From Phallusia mammillata (Eukaryota > Chordata > Ascidiacea > Phlebobranchia > Ascidiidae), in contig QLIY01000438.1 of the NCBI GenBank assembly GCA_003260075.1, positions 1 to 64,000 of the forward strand: 64,000 bases of DNA, read 5' to 3'. Below, one piece after another: positions 12,401 through 25,087 of the stretch. A model generated the notes under the pieces. It was not told where the DNA came from and made no database searches. It saw nothing but the letters and a program-made list of their open reading frames with translations. Positions within the stretch are counted from its first letter, which is position 1. Each line of letters starts with the position of its first letter. A program made the position numbers and the translations under genes.

Positions 12401-15400
12401 CAATCTACAGGTAAAGGTTGATTATAATCTTCACCCACCTAGCAACAAGCTGGGTGATTCTAATTTAAAATTTGAAGTACGAGTATATGTATATGAATGA
12501 AATGTGAACATAAAGGCGCCAATAGCACTGCTGTAAGTTAAAGAAGTCTTAACTGGGATAACACACATATTTTAATTTTAAACCAACCATCAAGAGGCTA
12601 CGACACTGGATAACTTTTTTACACCGTGGTAAGGTTCGCCACTTCAAGCGCAAACCCATGTAAAGTTTGCTCTAGTAAAAGTGCAAAATAATAAGACTAG
12701 ATAAGTGAACGTGACAAAACCGCGGGAAAAATGAAATATTTATAAGTGCCATAGACCTCAGTAATGAATGCAAAACGAATAAAATATTAATAAGCTCAAA
12801 CACTTTATGGTTTAACTTTATTTAGTTTCGCTTGCGCTGTGAAATGATTTGTAGCGACATAATAACCCTGAAACAAGTGGAGAGACAGAAATAACTGCGC
12901 AGCATTGAAATGTTACGGAGCGCGAAATAGCAATCGAATTATACTTGAAGTGGTGTAAGAAGAACTACTTCTTACCTTGCGAGTGTTGCTGGCAGACCTT
13001 TCCAGAAACCAGGCAGGCCGTGGCGCTCGTACACGACTCGAAGTGCGTTCTTCTTGGTTCCACCGATCGCTAAAACACATATTAAAGCTCAAAAAATGTC
13101 GAAAGCTAGCAATTAAATACAAGCGGACTTATTAAAACTTGGATCTGTCCCAAAGCGTTTGTGTTGATTGCGTGTTAAAGCTAGCATAACCGGTTTACAG
13201 TAAAAGTAGCTCGGTAAAACAGGATTTGGTTAACCCGGATCTTCGCCTAATTCGGACAAATTGTTTGATCTAAACCAGGGGTTCCCAAACTTTTTTGGTC
13301 TGTGGCCCAAATGTCTATTTAATAGCGATTCGTGGCTCACCGCGTGCTGTAAATTTGGGCACAAACAAAAAAAATAACTCAAAAACAGCCGAAATGGTTT
13401 CTAGCAATTTATTTTTAATGAGATACATGCTCCTGAAATTTGGCTACAAGATTCGGAATTGTTTGCAAATATTATGTTTTTCAAAACAAAGCGCATAATA
13501 TCTACACTATAACAAATCAGTAGAATCTGTTCAAATGGCTCTGTGGCCTATTGAAAATGTCTTGGTGGCCTAGTACTGGGCCATGGCCCACAGTTTGGGA
13601 ACTACTGATCTAACCGGATTAACCGGTTGACAGTATGGCATAATTTCCGGCTAAAAAACACTGGCCAAGAAGGATCATTGCTTGCAGAAACACCGCGTTT
13701 TTTGAATGATGTTTCAAATTAGTTTTACCTACTTTAATGGGTAAATACAGTAGTTCTCAAACTGTGCGTCGTTTCAATTTTTCAAGGGCGTCGCAGAATA
13801 ATTCCGTTTCGTGGCTTTTTGTTCTTGTACCAATAAACACAACTTTAATATTAAGTTTTCTCATTAACTTTTAATTGCTTGTGCGTCGCATGTCCAGAAA
13901 AACTTGTCCAGGGGCGTCGCAACAAAAAAAGCACTGGGTTAATATATTAATATAACAATGTTAAAAAAACATTTTCGAAAACTTGGAAGGTACGGAACAG
14001 ACGTTTATCCATTAACGTGATTCAACTGTAGCACTTTTTCACACAACGCAAAACACTCCCGTTAAGTCCGCAAAAATCGATTTTCATTTTCAGTGCCTAA
14101 GCCTCGTGTTTTTACCAAGCAAGCGCTGGCGCTTAGCAATTACTTATTCTTAATCGGGTTTTATCGAACTCTATAGTTGCTTATTAGAGCCGCATTGTGT
14201 GTGCCAATCAATGCAATAACAATAAACTAAAAGCCCATAATCCATATTAACGACCTAATCCAACGGGGAAATCCCCCGTCAGGAAGAAACAAGCCTTTAT
14301 GCTAATTGTACGATTAGCGTATTTAACACAAACAATTCAGTTAAGTGATTTTGCAGCACGTTACGCATTGCCAAAAACAAAAATGAACCGTCCAAGGAGT
14401 TTTTTTTCTGATTTCACTAAAGAAAAATTAAAAAAACGTTTTTGATTCTACAAGTATACTTACTAGATATGGCCTTCACCCTTCCAGCGTCTTGCCCGTA
14501 TATCTTCAAAATCTCCATCGGCGCTGTCACAGTTACCTGCGTATGACGTCACAATCGCTTGTCATTAATAATGCACGTGACGTAAGCGTAAAATGCGTCA
14601 TTGATAAACATGTGCGCAATTGCCACGTGATGTAATATGACGCAAATCGTAAGATTTTTTTAGAATTAAATAAATTCCATTAGTGAATTGTTTTTACGCG
14701 ATTTATTATTATTAATATTTTGATATTTAAACGATAATTGGGAGCGTGGAAAATACAGGCTGTTTTTAAATTGTGTGCTGTATAATTTGTGTCACATATG
14801 TCCAAGTACACTTTCCCTAAAACGTATTGCTTAAATTAAAAGAACCATACTAGTTTAGTTCATTGACTGGTTTGTCCATAAAAATACAATTAACAGAAAA
14901 TAAAAAATAAATATTCTTTGGCCAATTATCTCTTCAGACTTCTACGTAAAAAAATCTTGATGCATTTTTTTTTTAGATCCAATACACCTGTGTTAATTTC
15001 ACATCCATGTGATTTATGCTTAGTATGCAAAAACAATTCGGAAGACAAAACAACTTTGAGCCGTGACCACAATGAACATCCATAAACGAAGGGGTAAAAT
15101 CGATCAATGACATTAAAATTCAAACAAACTCAGAAGCACATGTCCGGGGTGTAAAACCCGCAAATTTCAACAGAACTAAAGGATATTACGCAACACACGT
15201 TGTGGCTGAGTAACGCTTTTTTCCAACACAAGACAAGTCGACAAACAAGCTGTTGCTGCCAGGCAAAATGAATAAACGAGTATTGCTAATGTATAAACGA
15301 GTATAACTAGAAGGGTGGGTTAGCCCATTTTGCCATTGCACATACACCGTTGCCTATTTTGAAACGTTAACACATTCCCTACACTTATTTTATATTGGGT

Positions 15401-18400
15401 CCCATGTTAGTCACCGTCTTTTATAACAGCGCTTCCCAACCGGTGGGCCGCGGCCCACTGGTGGTCCGCGACGTTCTTTCTGGTGGGCCGCAAAGCTTTT
15501 CATACAACTATCATACCAATATAAAGGTTTAAAAAACTTACACAGTTTGTGGACGTACTTTCAAATTTAACCATTTTTCTCAAAAATATGATACTACTCA
15601 CTATGAAAGCCGCATGGCGCATAAGATTTCACGTTAAACAAAGCTTTATTACACAAACAAACTGCGATTGGCGCGTCACAACAGTACTTGAACAAGTTGT
15701 AAAATCTTGATGCTGAACTCTCTTTGTTAACTTTATTTGGTCTTTGCGTAGCCACAAAATGGATATTTTTTTTCATTGTGGTTTTCTCGCAATATTATAC
15801 GGTGGTCCGCCAAAAAAAACAAAATTTTTAAGTGGGCCGCGAGCTGGAAAAGGTTGGGAAGCACTGTTTTATAAAACTAGTTTTTTCAGCAGGCAGAAAC
15901 TCGTGGGTCCCCACATATGCAAAGTTAAAAATAATGCAAGATAATTCAATAGATAACCAACAGTATGTTTGGTTATGTAAGGGAAAACACAGTGATCAGT
16001 ACTGGGCGTAAATAATCATGCCAATAAAAGTACAAACTATACAAATCAGGCCAAGAGTCTTTAACGTTTTTACGTGTTTTTTTTACACAGATTTGTCACT
16101 ATTTGCACCAATTTATCTGCACGGCATAATAAAGAACTATAGGGGGGGGGGTACGTGTTTTTTAACGTTTTTACGTGTTTTTTTTTACACAATTCTGTCA
16201 CTATTTGCACCAATTTATCTGCACGGCATAATAAAGAACTATATACTTTATTAAGGTTTTGGCCTTTGGGTATTAACTAAGGAAGACCCCCAATGTGTGT
16301 CGTTGTGCACAAGCAATAGCGGTGTCAGTTTACCACTTCCCGTTTCTGTTCACTACGTCAGGGCTGGGGTTAAAGTTACAGTTTTCAGTGCGAATTTTAT
16401 AGATTAAAAATCACTTGGAAAGTTATAAACAACCAGAGTTTAAGCGGCACCCGAAAGCAGAAGCCCAAAACTCAACGTTTGTGAAACATATGCCCAATTG
16501 ATTCCGAAGGCTGGATTTCCTATGGTATGGTACAGCACAAATATGACAAACTGTGAAATCGGACACAAATCAAGCTTGCTTTATTATAAACTGAAGCGCG
16601 AACCAGCGGCACGACTTACAACTCTGCATACAATACCCCCGCACACTTAAAACTCGATGTACTTAATTTAACATAACAGGGATATTGTAGAAATGTTTGT
16701 TTTTACTCCAGTGTCGTCATACAACTGCTACGCAATACAATTACTCAGGCCGGTTTTATAAGATATAACCCTAATTGCTTTCGTGACAATGCAACGTAGT
16801 GGGTACGTAAAAGGAAAAATTACAACTATGTCATGCTGCTTACGAAGGCGATGACTCAGCATTTTAAAGCCCCCGAAGCGATGAATGGTGATTTTTATCA
16901 TTCGAAACGCAATGACGTTTGCAAATCTTAAACAGTGCAAAGTACGCATTGACCTAAATAAATCGACGATCGACCGCAGAGATCGTTAGGGGCGTATATT
17001 AAAAATCAATGCTATCGATTTTCAAAATGTAATAACCCTAAATTAATACATTCTCATGTCAGAATATTGCTACAGTATTTGTGCCTCTGTGTTATTTGAC
17101 ATGGCTGATTTACAAACAGTGCGACATGTGGTCACCTTTATTGTTAGAAAATGCTGCATGTATAGAACTGTAATAGCCTGTAGAAAACTTATAGACGGAG
17201 ATACCGGTTTATCGTGTACACAACTTGTGTTAACGATTTAAATTAGATTTGTAGCAAACATTCTAGTTTTCCTGTTACAAATAGCGCGTAAAATCGATCG
17301 CGTGTACCTGCCACATTGTAATTAACAAATTCAGTTCCTAATTTTTTAACCTAGAAGGAACAAACAAGAAGGACACGCTAAAGGGAACGCCCACCTCGCG
17401 TGTGCGCAACAGCTTGCAGTTACGGAAGGGGCGGTCCCGGAAAAGATGTTCTAATTGATGCGGGGGAATTATTGTCGTGAATGGACACAGTTAAGCTCTG
17501 TTGAGTGTGTAAGCGACAAGATTAGACCGTAAGATAGTTACAATCCAACGTCGTTCTTTCAGAATCATAGAAAACATTTTCTATTTCAGTCAATTTTTCA
17601 ACCCAAGTTTACAAGTTTTTTACTCACAAAATCGATATAATTGACGCAGGAGACAAACTGTTAACAGCTGCTGAAATAGACCAATCAAACGCGCCAACCA
17701 ATCGATAAAATCTTGGGAACACTACCAGTACTTTTCCTAAAGTTTTCCAGGCACATATCACCACTTTACGAGACGTTTTTGGTGACAACAACGACGATGA
17801 AATTACCCCCATACAATGAGTTTGTTGTGTGCACAGAGGTAGATGGAAGGTGTTGGCAAACAGAAATCGTGCTTCTTAAAGAGAGTCAACGCCCCTAAAG
17901 CACCTTTTTACTCTAGTGTGGAAGTTTTATTTTTTTAAACTTGAAAAAAAACGCACATCTAAAAAACAGCTATGCGACTACGTGTTGGAACGGGGGGGGG
18001 GTTAAAATTTGAAAAAAAAACGCACATCTAAAAAACAGCTATGCGACTACGTGTTGGAACTTAATGTTGCAAACGCTTGGCACATTTTATTAAAAAGTCT
18101 TGGTATGAGGAATATAATTGTCCAAGTAGACAAAGTATATATCATTGATGACCGCATTAATATTTGTACAAACATTTTAGCATTAGCTTTGACTTTTTCG
18201 TGTCTATTGGGTCATTGTCCACGTATAGTACCGTCACAAAACAAACAAAAAACATGTTTTTTACGCAGTTGCGCCATTGGGTACACATGGAGTAAATTGA
18301 TTTTTGGCAAAATGCAACATATATTTGGCGACATGATGTTTACAGACCTTCAGCAAATTTGTCCAACAACGCCCTTAAAAGCAAGGTTACCTAAAGTAAG

Positions 18401-21400
18401 AACAGTCCTCTTGAAAACAAATTTGGGGGGGGGGTGAATTTGTCCAACAACGCCCTTAACCGTCTGTTTTATAAGCTGTGACATTTGCAACACAAATATA
18501 CTACCTTTGCAGCAAGGTGAAACAAATTAAGAAAAGCAAGGTTACCTAAAGTAAGAACAGTCCTCTTGAAAACAAATTTATCACTGTAAACCAAATAAGT
18601 AAAAAAATGCACTACAGATTTGCAACTGTGAATTGTGAACCGCATTAAAAATATTAACCAATTTATCATTTAGGTCTATGGAAAGGGGACAGTAGCCTTT
18701 TTGTATTGGCAACTTAAGCATCACACACACTGTTATGGGCACAACACTGTCAAACAGTCAACCGCAAAACAATATCCGATTGTGGTTTTGTAATATTTGC
18801 CAATCGCCCAAACAACCTTTTAATGACCCAATATTACAGCGAGAACAAAACCTGCCGACAGTATTTATTGGAAAATGTGACCAGGCTATTATTTGAACAA
18901 TATGAAGGTATAGCATTGATGTATGTGACCAATGTTAAGTACGCAGCTATTGTAAATGGCCAAGCACCCTTCAGTACATAGAAAGGGCCTCTGTTACTGT
19001 CTGTGAAGGATAAAATGGGCACTTGGGGGGGGGGTCAAGCACCCTTCAGTGCATAGAAAGGGCCTCTGTTACTGTCTGTGAAGGATAAAATGGGCACTTA
19101 TGTTAGGAACTGAAAATAGTCAGCCATGCCGGATTTCAAAACTAATTTGACCACTGTGGCGAAATTTATGCAAACCATTTTGACCAAACAAATATATACT
19201 CTAATAACCATCAATAAACTACTGTTAAATTCTTAACAGTTTAACTAAACACAAATACAAAAGCACAGACAGCATTGGCAAAGAAATGCCCACCCAGTTT
19301 TTCGATTTTTGATTAGCATACAAATTTAAGTTTCAATTAGGCAACCAATTACGTCGGGAAAAATTGGTCAAGAAGTCATGAGACCAAAATTTGATCAGGT
19401 TGTTTAAACAAAAATTTTCATTGAAACTGAGAAGTGGGCTTATGTTTACTAGAAATTTGGAGTTTCATGTTCAATGTTTGGTAACATACACAGCACATTG
19501 ATAACAACTACCAAATCAGGGAGAAGGATGTTAAGCCCAAGTGACAACTCTGCAGATAAGATAAGAAAATTAAAGTTGACTATGTCTGCTTGAGCTCGGG
19601 GGGGGGGGAACAAAAATATATATTCTAATAACCCTCAATGAACTACTGTTAAATTCTTAACAGTTTAACGAAACACAAATGCATAGACAACATTGGCAAA
19701 AAAATACCAACTCAGTTTTTTGATTAGGTATGCTTCTGCTTGACTTTTGAAAATACTATTGTAACAAAAACCATTTTTAGTGGTACAGTATTTGCAAAGG
19801 CTCAAACAAATTTAAGTTACAATTAGGCAACCGATTAGGTTTAGGCAAACCAAAAACAATTAGGGAAAAATAGGTCAAGGCGTTATGAGACCCAAAGTAG
19901 GTTAGGTGGTTCAAAAACAAAATCCATTAAAACTTGGAAGTGAGCATGTGTTTACAGAAATTAAAAGTTATATGTTGAATGTTCGTAACATACACAGCAC
20001 ATTGATAACGACTAGCAAAACAGGGGGAAGGATGTTTAGCCCAAGTGACAACTCCACTGCAGATAAGATAAGAAAATTAAAGTTGACTATGTCTGCTTGA
20101 GCTCAAGAGATAAGGGCAATCTGTTCCTTGAAAACCATTTGTAGTACACACAAAAATGATAGAAGAATGGTTATGTATAATTACATGAAAGATCAAAATG
20201 TCAGAATAAATATTATTTAATTTGTCTTACAACTGTAATTAAGGCAGTGTCAGTTTGGTCAAACATGATCTTTGGACAGAAGGTCGGAACTTAACGGGCA
20301 AAATATTGACACAGATGCATTTGTTTTTAATTGTTGCGTTAGTGGTGAAATAGCAATGTGCTGTTTGTTGTTTTAAGTAGATTTGTCACAATGCTAAAAT
20401 AGGCCTGCTTTTGAGTGCATGTGTTCAAGAAATAAGATTTTAAATTGCAGATATATATATCTAAAAAAATGTAAGCAACTTAAATTGTTGATATAATCAC
20501 TCCTGAAAGCTATACATTTGTTAGTTAGCTAATTTGCACATTTGGAACACGACTGTTTTAAAAGTTGAAAAAACAGTAATAAAAGTGTTAGCTTGACATT
20601 TTAGTTAAAAAACTACAATTACCTGACAAACCGCTGCGCCCGCTCCTGCAATGAGTTGGTATACAAGAGTAATGTTTCCATTTGTGCTTAACTGTCTTCG
20701 GAGAACATCGTTTACTGTTAATTTGATGGTTTTCTCCGGAACTATCAAAAGGAGATTTGGAAGAGCTCCTGCGCAACATTATTAAATACTAATAAGATTA
20801 CATGCAGTAGCGGAAGGCTTACAATACATTAATAAAGATTGAAAAGGTTTCTAATAGCATATTAGAAAAATTGGTCATTGTGCAGTTAATAATTTTTTGC
20901 GGGGGGGGGGGGTTTGGTCAAACATGATCTTTGAACAGAAGGAACTTAACGGGCAAAATATTGACACAGATGCATTTGTTTTTGATTGTTGCGTTAGTGG
21001 TGAAATGGCAATGTGCTGTTTGTTGTTTTAAGTAGATTTGTCACAAGGCTAAAATAGGCCTGCTTTTGAGTGCATGTGTTCAAGAAATAAGATTTTAAAT
21101 TGCAGATATATATATCTAAAAAAATGTAAGCAACTTAAATTGTTGATATAATCACTCCTGAAAGCTATACATTTGTTAGTTAGCTAATTTGCACATTTGG
21201 AACACGACTGTTTTAAAAGTTGAAAAAACAGTAATAAAAGTGTTAGCTTGACATTTTAGTTAAAAAACTACAATTACCTGACAAACCGCTGCGCCCGCTC
21301 CTGCAATGAGTTGGTATACAAGAGTAATGTTTCCATTTGTGCTTAACTGTCTTCGGAGAACATCGTTTACTGTTAATTTGATGGTTTTCTCCGGAACTAT

Positions 21401-23273
21401 CAAAAGGAGATTTGGAAGAGCTCCTGCGCAACATTATTAAATATTAATAAGATTACATGCAGTAGCGGAAGGCTTACAAGACATTAATAAAGATTGAAAA
21501 AGGTTTCTAATGGCATATTAGAAAAATTGGTCATTGTGCAGTTAATATATTTTTTGCTGTTGTAATAAAATTAGGAATACAAAATTTACAGACCTCTGTA
21601 TAGTCCGAAGAATCCTTCACTTCTAAACACCTGCTTCATGCAGTCAAACCTACAAAAGAATAACAAATTTACAATTATTACTGGCCGAATACTTTAAAAA
21701 ATGTTCAAAAAAATAGTGTGTTACAAAAAAACAAAAATCGCAATGTTTCTAGAAGCACAGAGCATAAAATCATGATGGTGTTTACAGTTTTTTTGACATA
21801 AATTATTGTTTAGCATCATCATTTTAAAAACAGTTTGGTGTGAAAAAATATTTAGCTATGACTGTTGCCTGAACAGATGTGAAATTAAGTTTGCTAAGAC
21901 CATTTTTGGCAATTATCAAAAAGAGCATACGAAAGCAGGGGGGGGGGAATTGTTTAGCATCATCATTTTAAAAACAGTTTGGTGTGAAAAATATTTAGCT
22001 ATGACTGTTGCCTGAACAGATGTGAAAATTAAATTTGCTAAGACCATTTTTGGCAATTATCAAAAAGAGCATACGAAAGCAAAACTATTACTGGAACATT
22101 GAGTACGCCGCTGTGTCCGTGTTATAAAATACAGGCAAAAACAGTGAAGCCTTGTGTAACGAACAGCTGCCGCATAGAACCCTTCACTGGGTTCACACCA
22201 GGCTTCCTTCAGGCATTTCTCTGTAAAAGTAAACCGATCAGAGCGTTCTAGGGCCTACCTATGAGCCATGCACACTATTACCGAGTAGTGTGAATGGGGT
22301 AAAAATGTGAAACAAAACAGCAATATATGTGCAAGTAACACAGCAGCCAAAACATTCGTATGCAATAGCTCCCACAAATGCATTAACTACAAACTTCAAT
22401 GCAAGTACATGTTACCATTTTATAATCATGAAGAAATTGGTTTTGAAAAGCCCACACCGTATATAGGGTCTATTGAAAAGTCAAACAAAACTCGGTACTA
22501 CAAACAATTTGACATGCATGTCCCATTACAAAACCATTATAGTGTAAGAACAACTTTGTACCCTTAAAAACGTGACACAAATATTAAAATAAAGATAAAC
22601 ACAGGACAATACTGCACAAGGCTGTGATATGAGTATGGACCGTATGTGAAATAGGAAGATCAACCGATTAAGCGGATGCAATGAGTTCCTGTTCAGATCA
22701 AGTCATAAGAATATGCGCATGCATTGTATGAACATCTTACCACTATTGCCTAGCTAGCTAATACTGAACTGTAAAGTTGTTGAACAAAACCAATCAAACA
22801 AAATACATGCATTTTTTTCATATTTTCATTGACTAGGTCAGTGACCCTTTTTGATATTCGGTTTTCACTAATTTTCAGGTTTCAAAACGCTATGTTTTTA
22901 AAGTTGTGTGTTTGATTTGTGTCAAACCCAAATTTTGTAGTTTACAATGGTTTTTAAATGTTTTGGCCACTGTGCTACAGAAACATTTCAAACACAATTT
23001 TAAGCTATAAGTTTAACAAAAAATGCACAATTTAATAACACAAGAGTTCAAACTTAAAAGCAGTACTAACAATAACTAACATTTGAACTTTTAAATACCA
23101 AGAAACGGAAAACACAAGACAAGAAAATTTATAAAAGCACTTACATTCCTTTGTACATCCGTTGGCCATGTTGTACTGACTGATTTTGTAGTCGAGTTTT
23201 GCACAAATCAATTGGAAATGTTGCACATACACCAGTGAAGCCGGCAATGCCACCATTTATTACACGAGCGATT
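9346..23273 (-). CDS. SLC25A22: Mitochondrial glutamate carrier, SLC25A18/A22 type
   Basis: Inner-membrane carrier of the SLC25 family; the glutamate branch imports glutamate with H+. Exons on the minus strand: 23145-23273, 21594-21649, 20623-20768, 14464-14536, 12976-13069, 11302-11459, 10160-10229 and 9346-9499, all joining in frame (about 292 residues). The three repeats show the carrier signature: [22 protein letters not shown] and VNPFDVVKTRLQ. The blocks [18 protein letters not shown]-like [13 protein letters not shown] and APLFGIAQ fit the glutamate-carrier branch rather than other SLC25 members. The short exon holding the start codon was not found upstream of 23273. The third exon appears twice (20623-20768 and 21278-21423) across a G12 joint, which is probably false. 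Confidence 0.88.
9705..10035. repeat. Dispersed repeat rich in GGGCTCGGGCT
   Basis: Ends carry GGGCTGGGTTCGGGCT and AGGCCCGTTTTCAACTC; related GGGCT/CGGGC blocks occur at 36360-36990 and 43385-43430. Likely a non-autonomous element. Confidence 0.4.
10160..10229 (-). CDS. SLC25A22: Glutamate carrier exon: third signature
   Basis: Encodes [20 protein letters not shown] then CF. With the previous exon it completes the NPFDVVKTRLQ signature across a phase-1 intron. Confidence 0.87.
10327..10337. other. G11 joint of a direct duplication
   Basis: 10241-10326 is repeated at 10338-10419. Confidence 0.8.
10440..10870. repeat. Degenerate minisatellite of AACCAT/CCAAACCAT units
   Basis: Repeated 15-25 base units around CCAAACCATATTTAACCAG and AAACCATTTTAAACC, doubled again by the G10 joint at 10655. 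Lies in an intron of the glutamate carrier. Confidence 0.6.
10655..10664. other. G10 joint of a direct duplication
   Basis: 10511-10654 is repeated at 10666-10809, within a minisatellite. Confidence 0.75.
11302..11459 (-). CDS. SLC25A22: Glutamate carrier exon: RDVPFS to NPFD
   Basis: Encodes [19 protein letters not shown], a Gly/Ala-rich helix [20 protein letters not shown] and FD. Part of its upstream intron is repeated after the G12 tract at 11723. Confidence 0.88.
11723..11734. other. G12 joint of a direct duplication
   Basis: The block starting at 11456 (edge of a carrier exon) is repeated from 11735 to about 11928. Confidence 0.8.
11947..11956. other. G10 joint, compound region
   Basis: Followed by 11957-12328, which matches 12516-12776 with small differences. 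Confidence 0.75.
12329..12338. other. G10 joint, compound region
   Basis: Followed by sequence whose 12448-12516 part matches 11655-11722, so two haplotypes are interleaved here. Confidence 0.75.
12976..13069 (-). CDS. SLC25A22: Glutamate carrier exon: [11 protein letters not shown]
   Basis: Encodes [20 protein letters not shown] then [10 protein letters not shown], the end of repeat 2. Confidence 0.86.
13276..13607. mobile_element. hAT-type MITE
   Basis: CAGGGGTTCCCAAAC start and GTTTGGGAACTACTG end; flanks ATCTAAAC / ATCTAACC form a near-perfect 8-bp target duplication. Confidence 0.68.
13748..13936. mobile_element. hAT-type MITE
   Basis: Starts CAGTAGTTCTCAAAC and ends AAGCACTG; flanks GGTAAATA / GGTTAATA (one mismatch). 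Confidence 0.55.
14464..14536 (-). CDS. SLC25A22: Glutamate carrier exon: second signature
   Basis: Encodes [20 protein letters not shown] then KAIS; PxExxK signature of repeat 2. Confidence 0.86.
15427..15866. mobile_element. hAT-type MITE
   Basis: CAGCGCTTCCCAACC and GGTTGGGAAGCACTG are inverted ends; perfect 8-bp duplication TTTTATAA on both sides (15419-15426, 15867-15874). Confidence 0.75.
16142..16151. other. G10 joint of a direct duplication
   Basis: 16059-16141 is repeated at 16163-16243. Confidence 0.8.
17992..18001. other. G10 joint of a direct duplication
   Basis: 17936-17991 is repeated at 18005-18060. Confidence 0.8.
18425..18434. other. G10 joint with an indel between copies
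   Basis: 18354-18424 is repeated at 18436-18581, but the second copy has about 80 extra bases, as expected of two alleles. Confidence 0.78.
19025..19034. other. G10 joint of a direct duplication
   Basis: 18958-19024 is repeated at 19035-19100 with one difference. Confidence 0.8.
19598..19608. other. G11 joint of a direct duplication
   Basis: 19186-19597 is repeated at 19609-20105 with several percent divergence and indels. Confidence 0.8.
20623..20768 (-). CDS. SLC25A22: Glutamate carrier exon: TPEK/ND region, copy 1
   Basis: Encodes [20 protein letters not shown] then [17 protein letters not shown] and AGAGAAVCQ. The same exon is repeated 655 bases downstream with identical coding sequence. 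Confidence 0.85.
20901..20912. other. G12 joint of a 640-base duplication
   Basis: 20254-20900 is repeated at 20913-21555, including a whole carrier exon. Confidence 0.82.
21278..21423 (-). repeat. Second copy of the glutamate carrier TPEK exon
   Basis: Same 146-nt exon as 20623-20768, inside a duplicated block of about 640 bases joined by G12. Because 146 is not a multiple of three, splicing both copies would break the frame. Probably the other allele placed in series. Confidence 0.75.
21594..21649 (-). CDS. SLC25A22: Glutamate carrier exon: [19 protein letters not shown]
   Basis: A 56-nt exon with the conserved EGFFGLYRG matrix-loop motif; its donor is GTCTGT. Confidence 0.87.
21938..21947. 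other. G10 joint of a direct duplication
   Basis: 21804-21937 is repeated at 21950-22081. Confidence 0.8.
23145..23273 (-). CDS. SLC25A22: Glutamate carrier exon: first signature repeat
   Basis: Encodes [20 protein letters not shown] and [11 protein letters not shown]; PxDxxKxR signature of repeat 1. Starts in phase 1 from an unlocated upstream exon. Confidence 0.88.
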
Positions 23274-24032
23274 CTGTGATGGAGGTAAATTTTATTTAAA
23301 ACACAATTTGGATTTGCACCCATCACTTTAGTATTTATATCTAGGAAATGCAGATCAAAAACAGTGATCATAGTGTAGCCAAAATTTACTCCAGTTTGTT
23401 GGGAACAACAGGCTTAAAAAACATGCCTCAACACATCTATTCCATAATAATAATAAATAGTTCGTTTTTTATAAAATCATGAAACTTCCTTCAATATATT
23501 ATCACTTATAAATCTTTTGTTTAAAACAGCTCTGTTAAATGCTACAGAAGAACAAAAAAATGTGTATTGGTATTTTTTATAAGTCTTGATAATTGTATCA
23601 TAACAATTAAAAGGTGTCACATAAGTTTGTTTTTTAGAGCAAAAAAATTCTGAACTATTAAGCCTTAGGTTTCCTATTATCTAACCAAGTTTAAAGTTTC
23701 ATAGAAATACAAAAGTACTATAAATACATTATGAAAGGACATCGCATGTATATATACATGTAAGAATGTACACTTATATATATCTTTTTAAAATTTTGAT
23801 AAATATTTACGTATCTTTAAATAAGAAGTGTGAAAAAAGACATATCATACCCCAGTAGGTTCTCAGATTGGTTTAATTCCATATCACTTTAAAATATTAG
23901 GAAGAAATGCTCACTGCAAAAGAAACCACAATAAGTAACAGTAACATACTGGTTACCAAAACAAAATATATGAACCAATAGACCAAAAATAGTTTGAGCA
24001 AAAAAAATCAGAGCCAGTATAAATTTGTGTGT

Positions 24033-24042
24033 GGGGGGGGGG
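24033..24042. other. G10 joint of a direct duplication
   Basis: 23966-24032 is repeated at 24043-24113. Confidence 0.8.
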
Positions 24043-24125
24043 AAATATATGAACCAATAGACAAAAAATAGTTTGAGCAAAAAAAATCAGAGCCAGTATA
24101 AATTTGTGTGTGAAACTTGACTACG

Positions 24126-24153
24126 TTTCGACAAGTGCTATTGTCATCACCAG
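24126..24153 (-). ncRNA. Degenerate hammerhead-like core
   Basis: On the minus strand CTGGTGA, then GACA...TGTC hairpin, then GAAACGTAG. One core base differs from CTGATGA. Confidence 0.33.
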
Positions 24154-24754
24154 GTCAATGTAGTCATGTTGTACACACAAATACAGGCTTCGACTTTTTT
24201 GCTCAGATTATTCAAAACCATGAATAGTGCACTAAAAATTAGTTTATTTGCAAACTAAGTTTTTCTGTAGAATCCTTACCTTTATGGAACAGAACAGACT
24301 CCAAATAAGACAATGAAAACTTTGAACAAAGACAACAATAAAAACAAACAATTCCTAGTGGATGGTGAATTTGTCAGAAAAGAGCAGAAAATGTAGAGGA
24401 TAGTTTATGGCAAATCGTAATGTTTATGCACAAACTCTGCAACAAGAAAATCGCAATTAAATCATTTTGATTAGCACATAGTTAAAAACCTATATATTAT
24501 ATTGCTGTTTTCGTCCAACATGTGAAACAAATCTTATGACCTATGCTCTAGAAAATAGCTAATACACAACATGAAAATGTAGAAACTGAAGGCATCATGC
24601 TGGAGAATGAGGTGTCATAGATAAAGGCATTGACAGCTGTTCTGTCAAGCAAGTCTGCCTGCAGTCACAATTTGTAATGATAATTAGGTCAACAGTTGAA
24701 CTAAAAAACCTAATGGTTCAACTCTACAATAGTTAAAATAAAAACTATAATATC

Positions 24755-25087
24755 CTGAAGGGTGCATCTAAAATATACAGGATCGCTTGGATCATTTGAG
24801 TCGCTTGGTGCATTATTACCACAGCTTGGCACACCGTTATAACACTTGGCACACCTTAATATCGCTTGATGCATCTTTATTGCGGATTGTGTGCATTTAT
24901 ATCACTTGCTTGGTGCACATTTATATCACTAGGTAAATGTGCACCAAGCAAAATAAAGTTGCACCAAGTGATATAAAGTTGCACCGGGCACTATAAAGGT
25001 GCACCAAGTAAAATAAAGGTGCACCAAGTGATATAAAGTTGCACCGGGCGCAATAAAAGTGCACCAAGTGATAAAAGGGTGACCCAT
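24755..25087. repeat. Palindromic array of about 20-bp units (foldback-like element)
   Basis: The left half repeats units like ATCRCTTGGTGCAN with TTTAT spacers; the right half repeats the reverse complement TGCACCAAGTGATATAAAG. About seven units lie on each side of a centre near 24941. Arms made of inverted subrepeats resemble foldback transposons. Confidence 0.6.

Noticed and set aside
20623..21423. Mutually exclusive duplicated exons in the glutamate carrier
   Set aside because: Coding sequences are identical, introns are duplicated too, and a G12 joint lies between.
23141..23371. ORF extension giving an ATG start for the glutamate carrier within 23274-23371
   Set aside because: The extension crosses a good CAG acceptor and shows no similarity to the short N-terminus of glutamate carriers.
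24770..25085. CRISPR-like array
   Set aside because: Units are inverted about a centre, spacers are short and not unique, and the genome is eukaryotic.
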